DNA of 5,427 nt, taken from NCBI GenBank assembly GCA_964626565.1, contig CAZVFX010000246.1:1-5427 (forward strand), given 5' to 3'. The stretch's first letter is position 1, and the number at the start of each line of letters is the position of its first letter. Below are positions 3,365 to 5,427 of this stretch, in pieces. Below the pieces are notes generated by a model. It was not told the DNA's origin and searched no databases. It saw only the letters and a program-made list of their open reading frames with translations. A program made the translations under genes and the position numbers. This DNA is from CAZVFX01 sp964626565 (GTDB lineage: Bacteria; Myxococcota_A; UBA9042; CAIXZC01).

Positions 3365-5427
3365 CTACGGATCGGCGCAGCAGCGGAAACCCGCATGTGT
3401 GCCCAGGTTCTTTATGTTGCTGTCTGACTTCGGGTACCGCTTGTATGCTACCAGGTTGTAAGACTCGGAGCTAAATCCCCCCCCCCTCAACACTCTCTTC
3501 TCGCCCTCAGCCGGCCCAGTAGGATCGGTCAATACCGATTCGTGGGGACTATCGTCTTCGGTGCAGGCGTCCCAGCCGCTGTTCGAAGAGACATCGGCCG
3601 AAAGGCCGGCGCAGTAATAGTCTGATCCGTACCAGTCCTTGACGATCTCAAAAACGTTCCCGGCCATGTCCAGGACGCCGTATGGAGATTGTCCCTGGGG
3701 GAACGACCCTACCGGAGCGGTTTCGTTTGCGGACGACCAGCATGCCCCCGATTGCGCCTCAAGACAGGTGGGCCCGCCCTGGCCCCAGGGAAAGGGCGGC
3801 GTGTCATTCACACAGTCGTCGTACAGTTCGCATCCGCCCCGCGCTGCTTTTTCCCACTCACCCTCCGTGCAAAGTCTCTTGCCGGCCCAAGCGCAGTAGC
3901 CTTCGGCATCGGTGAATTCCATGCAGTTGGCGGGGTGTTTCTCACGCCCCGGCGCACCCACGTTCGTTCCGGGTACGTCGTTACTACAATCATACCAAGC
4001 CATCTCGTCACATGAACCGCTGCCCACGCAAGCCTGGAACTGCTCTGCGGTCACTTCAGTCAAGTCAATTCGATAACTACTCAGGTACACTTCGTGGGCA
4101 GGCAACTGATCGCCTAGGCAGGGGCCCATTGGAGGGTTGGAGCATCCCATCCAGAAAGTGCCCTCGGGTACAAGAACTGTGTCGGCAACGCAAACGCCCG
4201 TTTCCGTGTTGCACTTCTCCAACTCGCCACACTCGCCACAAACCACGCACTCTCCGCAATCGAGTTCGCAGCTTTCGCACGATTCCGTTTCCGCACACGC
4301 CCCGTCACCACAGACTGCTACGCACACCCCCTCCTCACACGAGAAATTCGATTCCGTGCAGTCAGATACGTTTTCAAACCCTTCGAGGGGGTCCAGGCAC
4401 TCCAGCAGCAGGTCTCCGTTGCACTTCACCGAGCCCTCGACGCACTCAGCACTGATGCACTCGCCATTCACGCAGAACTGCTCACCACAATCCACCTGAT
4501 TGAGGACAGCGCTCCCCTTCTGGCCGCAGGTCGCGGCAACGTTGTCCTGGCAGAACACGGTGCCGGGAGGGCAAACCTGGGGGAAGCATTTTCCACCCTC
4601 GCAGTACTGGTCGGCGGAGCAGTCGTAGGTTGTGAATTCCATGCCGTCCGCCGCGCACAAACCGTAACTGAAATCGTCAACGCAGAACTTGGCCAGGGGC
4701 TCGCAAACGGTGTCGATGCACGCGCCGTTGAAGCAGTGCTGGCCTTTGGCCGCACAGTCCTCCTCGAACTTCACCGATTTTCCATCTTCGGAGCAGACCT
4801 TGTATACCTCGCCGTCGCACCAGATGGCGTCGGGGGTGCAGACGTAGTCGTGGCAGGCGGCGTCTTCGCAGTACTGCCCCTCTCCGCAGGTTTCGGCAGT
4901 GGTCCACCCGCTACCATCTTCGAAGCATGCGACGACCACGTTCTCCTCGCAGTAGGACTCGCCGGGCAGGCACTCGACCGGCAAGCAGTAGTTGTCCTTG
5001 CAGTACTCCTCGTCCTCGCACTCGTTGCCGGTGAGGCACTCGACGCATTGGCCGGCGGTCTTGTCGCAGACCATGTCGTGCTCCTTGCAGTCGATGTCCG
5101 AGGTGCAGTCATAGGTCTCGTGGCACTCGTGATCCGCCCCGCAGGTGAGGCCTTCGGCGCAGTCCTCGTCGCCCACGCACGCCACGCACTCGCCCAGGTC
5201 CTGGGCGCACACAAGCGCGCCCGGGCAATCCTTGGAGGACTTGCACGTGACGGCCGCACACTTCCCGTCGTCGCTGCACTCCAGGCCATCACCGCAGGTG
5301 CCACAGGTGCCCTGGCAGCCGTCGCTGCCGCATTTCTTGCCGGCGCAGTCCGCTGTGCACACTTCGCCCTTAGCGTCCTTGGCGTCGCCTTTGGCGACTT
5401 CAGCCTTTCCGTCCATGTCGATGGACG
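3365..5427 (-). CDS. Cys-rich stalk protein with C-terminal SUMF1 (FGE-like) domain (5' end outside window)
   Basis: Open to the right edge, stop TAG at 3367-3365. The first ATG in the window (5416) is probably internal: the codons before it read P-S-I-D, the same as residues 24-27 of the paralogue at 1934-1. The true start is therefore expected about 81 nt further right, with a lipoprotein signal. Counting from 5416: CGSDGCQGTCGTC module (20-41), Cys-pair region (about 42-148), five six-Cys repeats starting at Cys149, 193, 238, 282 and 325, then CGDGACAETESCESC...CGEC (369-390), a pattern common in myxobacterial secreted proteins. Residues 411-683 are an FGE-sulfatase/SUMF1 domain (Pfam PF03781 type): VPEGTFWMG, HEVYLSSYRIDLTEVT, CAWAGKRLCTEGEWEKAARGG, SPYGVLDMAGNVFEIVKDWY, RVLRGGGF and terminal GFRC. 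The two copper-binding cysteines of aerobic FGE appear absent (SYC and YRC of the human enzyme against SYN and YKR here), so a binding or structural role is likelier than formylglycine formation. Probably secreted or surface-anchored. Confidence 0.9.
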   Translation of the reverse strand, partial: SIDMDGKAEVAKGDAKDAKGEVCTADCAGKKCGSDGCQGTCGTCGDGLECSDDGKCAAVTCKSSKDCPGALVCAQDLGECVACVGDEDCAEGLTCGADHECHETYDCTSDIDCKEHDMVCDKTAGQCVECLTGNECEDEEYCKDNYCLPVECLPGESYCEENVVVACFEDGSGWTTAETCGEGQYCEDAACHDYVCTPDAIWCDGEVYKVCSEDGKSVKFEEDCAAKGQHCFNGACIDTVCEPLAKFCVDDFSYGLCAADGMEFTTYDCSADQYCEGGKCFPQVCPPGTVFCQDNVAATCGQKGSAVLNQVDCGEQFCVNGECISAECVEGSVKCNGDLLLECLDPLEGFENVSDCTESNFSCEEGVCVAVCGDGACAETESCESCELDCGECVVCGECGELEKCNTETGVCVADTVLVPEGTFWMGCSNPPMGPCLGDQLPAHEVYLSSYRIDLTEVTAEQFQACVGSGSCDEMAWYDCSNDVPGTNVGAPGREKHPANCMEFTDAEGYCAWAGKRLCTEGEWEKAARGGCELYDDCVNDTPPFPWGQGGPTCLEAQSGACWSSANETAPVGSFPQGQSPYGVLDMAGNVFEIVKDWYGSDYYCAGLSADVSSNSGWDACTEDDSPHESVLTDPTGPAEGEKRVLRGGGFSSESYNLVAYKRYPKSDSNIKNLGTHAGFRCCADP
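3477..3486 (-). repeat. Ten-base G homopolymer inside the SUMF1 coding region
   Basis: Ten consecutive C on the plus strand (G on the coding strand) encode most of R-G-G-G in the conserved L-R-G-G-G-F motif (AGG GGG GGG GGA). The frame is intact through the tract to the terminal GFRC motif. A one-base slip would shift the frame for the last roughly 38 residues. It may be a phase-variable site or a place prone to sequencing error. Confidence 0.9.
4316..4972 (-). repeat. Five tandem six-Cys protein repeats (about 44 residues each)
   Basis: Units begin at Cys149, 193, 238, 282 and 325 (counted from 5416). The first four pair one-to-one with the units at 879-1406, with matching unit lengths of 44, 45, 44 and 43. 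The fifth (E-C-V-E-G-S-V-K-C) has no counterpart there and links to the CGDG module before the SUMF1 domain. Confidence 0.75.
4488..5427 (-). repeat. Cys-rich stalk-coding direct repeat, copy 2
   Basis: Copy of 922-1864; it runs off the right edge while still nearly identical to copy 1 (5364-5427 against 1801-1864), so the duplicated block is longer than seen here and probably includes the signal peptide and perhaps the promoter cassette. Confidence 0.85.

Noticed and set aside
3133..3396. Minus-strand frame of 87 residues across the spacer
   Set aside because: It overlaps the end of the SUMF1 gene out of frame, runs through the promoter at 3143-3171, lacks a clear ribosome binding site and shows no domain.
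1913..3427. Two plus-strand frames (1913-2221 and 3038-3427) that share a peptide beginning G-L-F-S-S-S-C-V-A-P-L-V-L-L-V
   Set aside because: The similarity is real but it is the antisense reading of the duplicated leader cassette, running over promoter and signal peptide. It is not evidence for a repeated small protein.
3365..4186. Annotating the C-terminal domain as an active sulfatase-modifying enzyme
   Set aside because: The fold motifs are present but the catalytic cysteine pair is not seen, and no sulfatase gene is in the window.
5414..5416. ATG at 5416 as the true start of the right-hand gene
   Set aside because: The frame is open to the edge and the upstream codons match residues 24-27 of the paralogue; starting here would leave a Cys-rich protein without an export signal.

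Overview
The window holds three genes, all transcribed from the minus strand (right to left). All three appear to encode secreted or surface-anchored proteins. There are no RNA genes, mobile elements or CRISPR arrays that I can support. The cysteine-rich repeats (CGxDGCxGxCGxC, CDDGN...DGC, CGDGxC...ExC..C...CGxC), the choice-of-anchor-D / ASH-type Ig domain, the SUMF1 domain on a Cys-rich stalk and the fairly high GC suggest Myxococcota or another former deltaproteobacterial lineage. That placement rests on protein style only.

Layout in order of transcription. (1) 5427-3365: a Cys-rich protein ending in a formylglycine-generating-enzyme-like (SUMF1) domain; its 5' end lies beyond the right edge. 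(2) 3104-2106: a complete 332-residue lipoprotein with two Ig-like beta-sandwich regions, the second of choice-of-anchor-D/ASH type. (3) 1934-1: a Cys-rich lipoprotein whose C-terminal part is a series of beta-propeller-like repeats; its 3' end lies beyond the left edge. The two spacers (3105-3364 and 1935-2105) each contain a sigma70-like promoter, so the genes look like separate units and not one operon.

The main point of interest is modular re-use. Genes 2 and 3 start with a near-identical cassette covering promoter, 5' UTR, ribosome binding site and the first part of the signal peptide (101 of 110 bases identical by hand alignment, with exactly conserved spacing), although their mature proteins are unrelated. 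Genes 1 and 3 share a Cys-rich stalk of about 310 residues that is collinear with only a one-codon net indel over about 0.9 kb, yet they end in unrelated domains. The stalk is GC-richer than the terminal domain it carries in gene 1. Together this looks like an array of surface lipoproteins built by mixing a common expression/export leader, a common disulfide-rich stalk and exchangeable terminal domains. The geometry of the direct repeats would allow recombination to make new combinations. Function of the proteins is not known from the sequence; adhesion, surface display or ligand binding are inferences.
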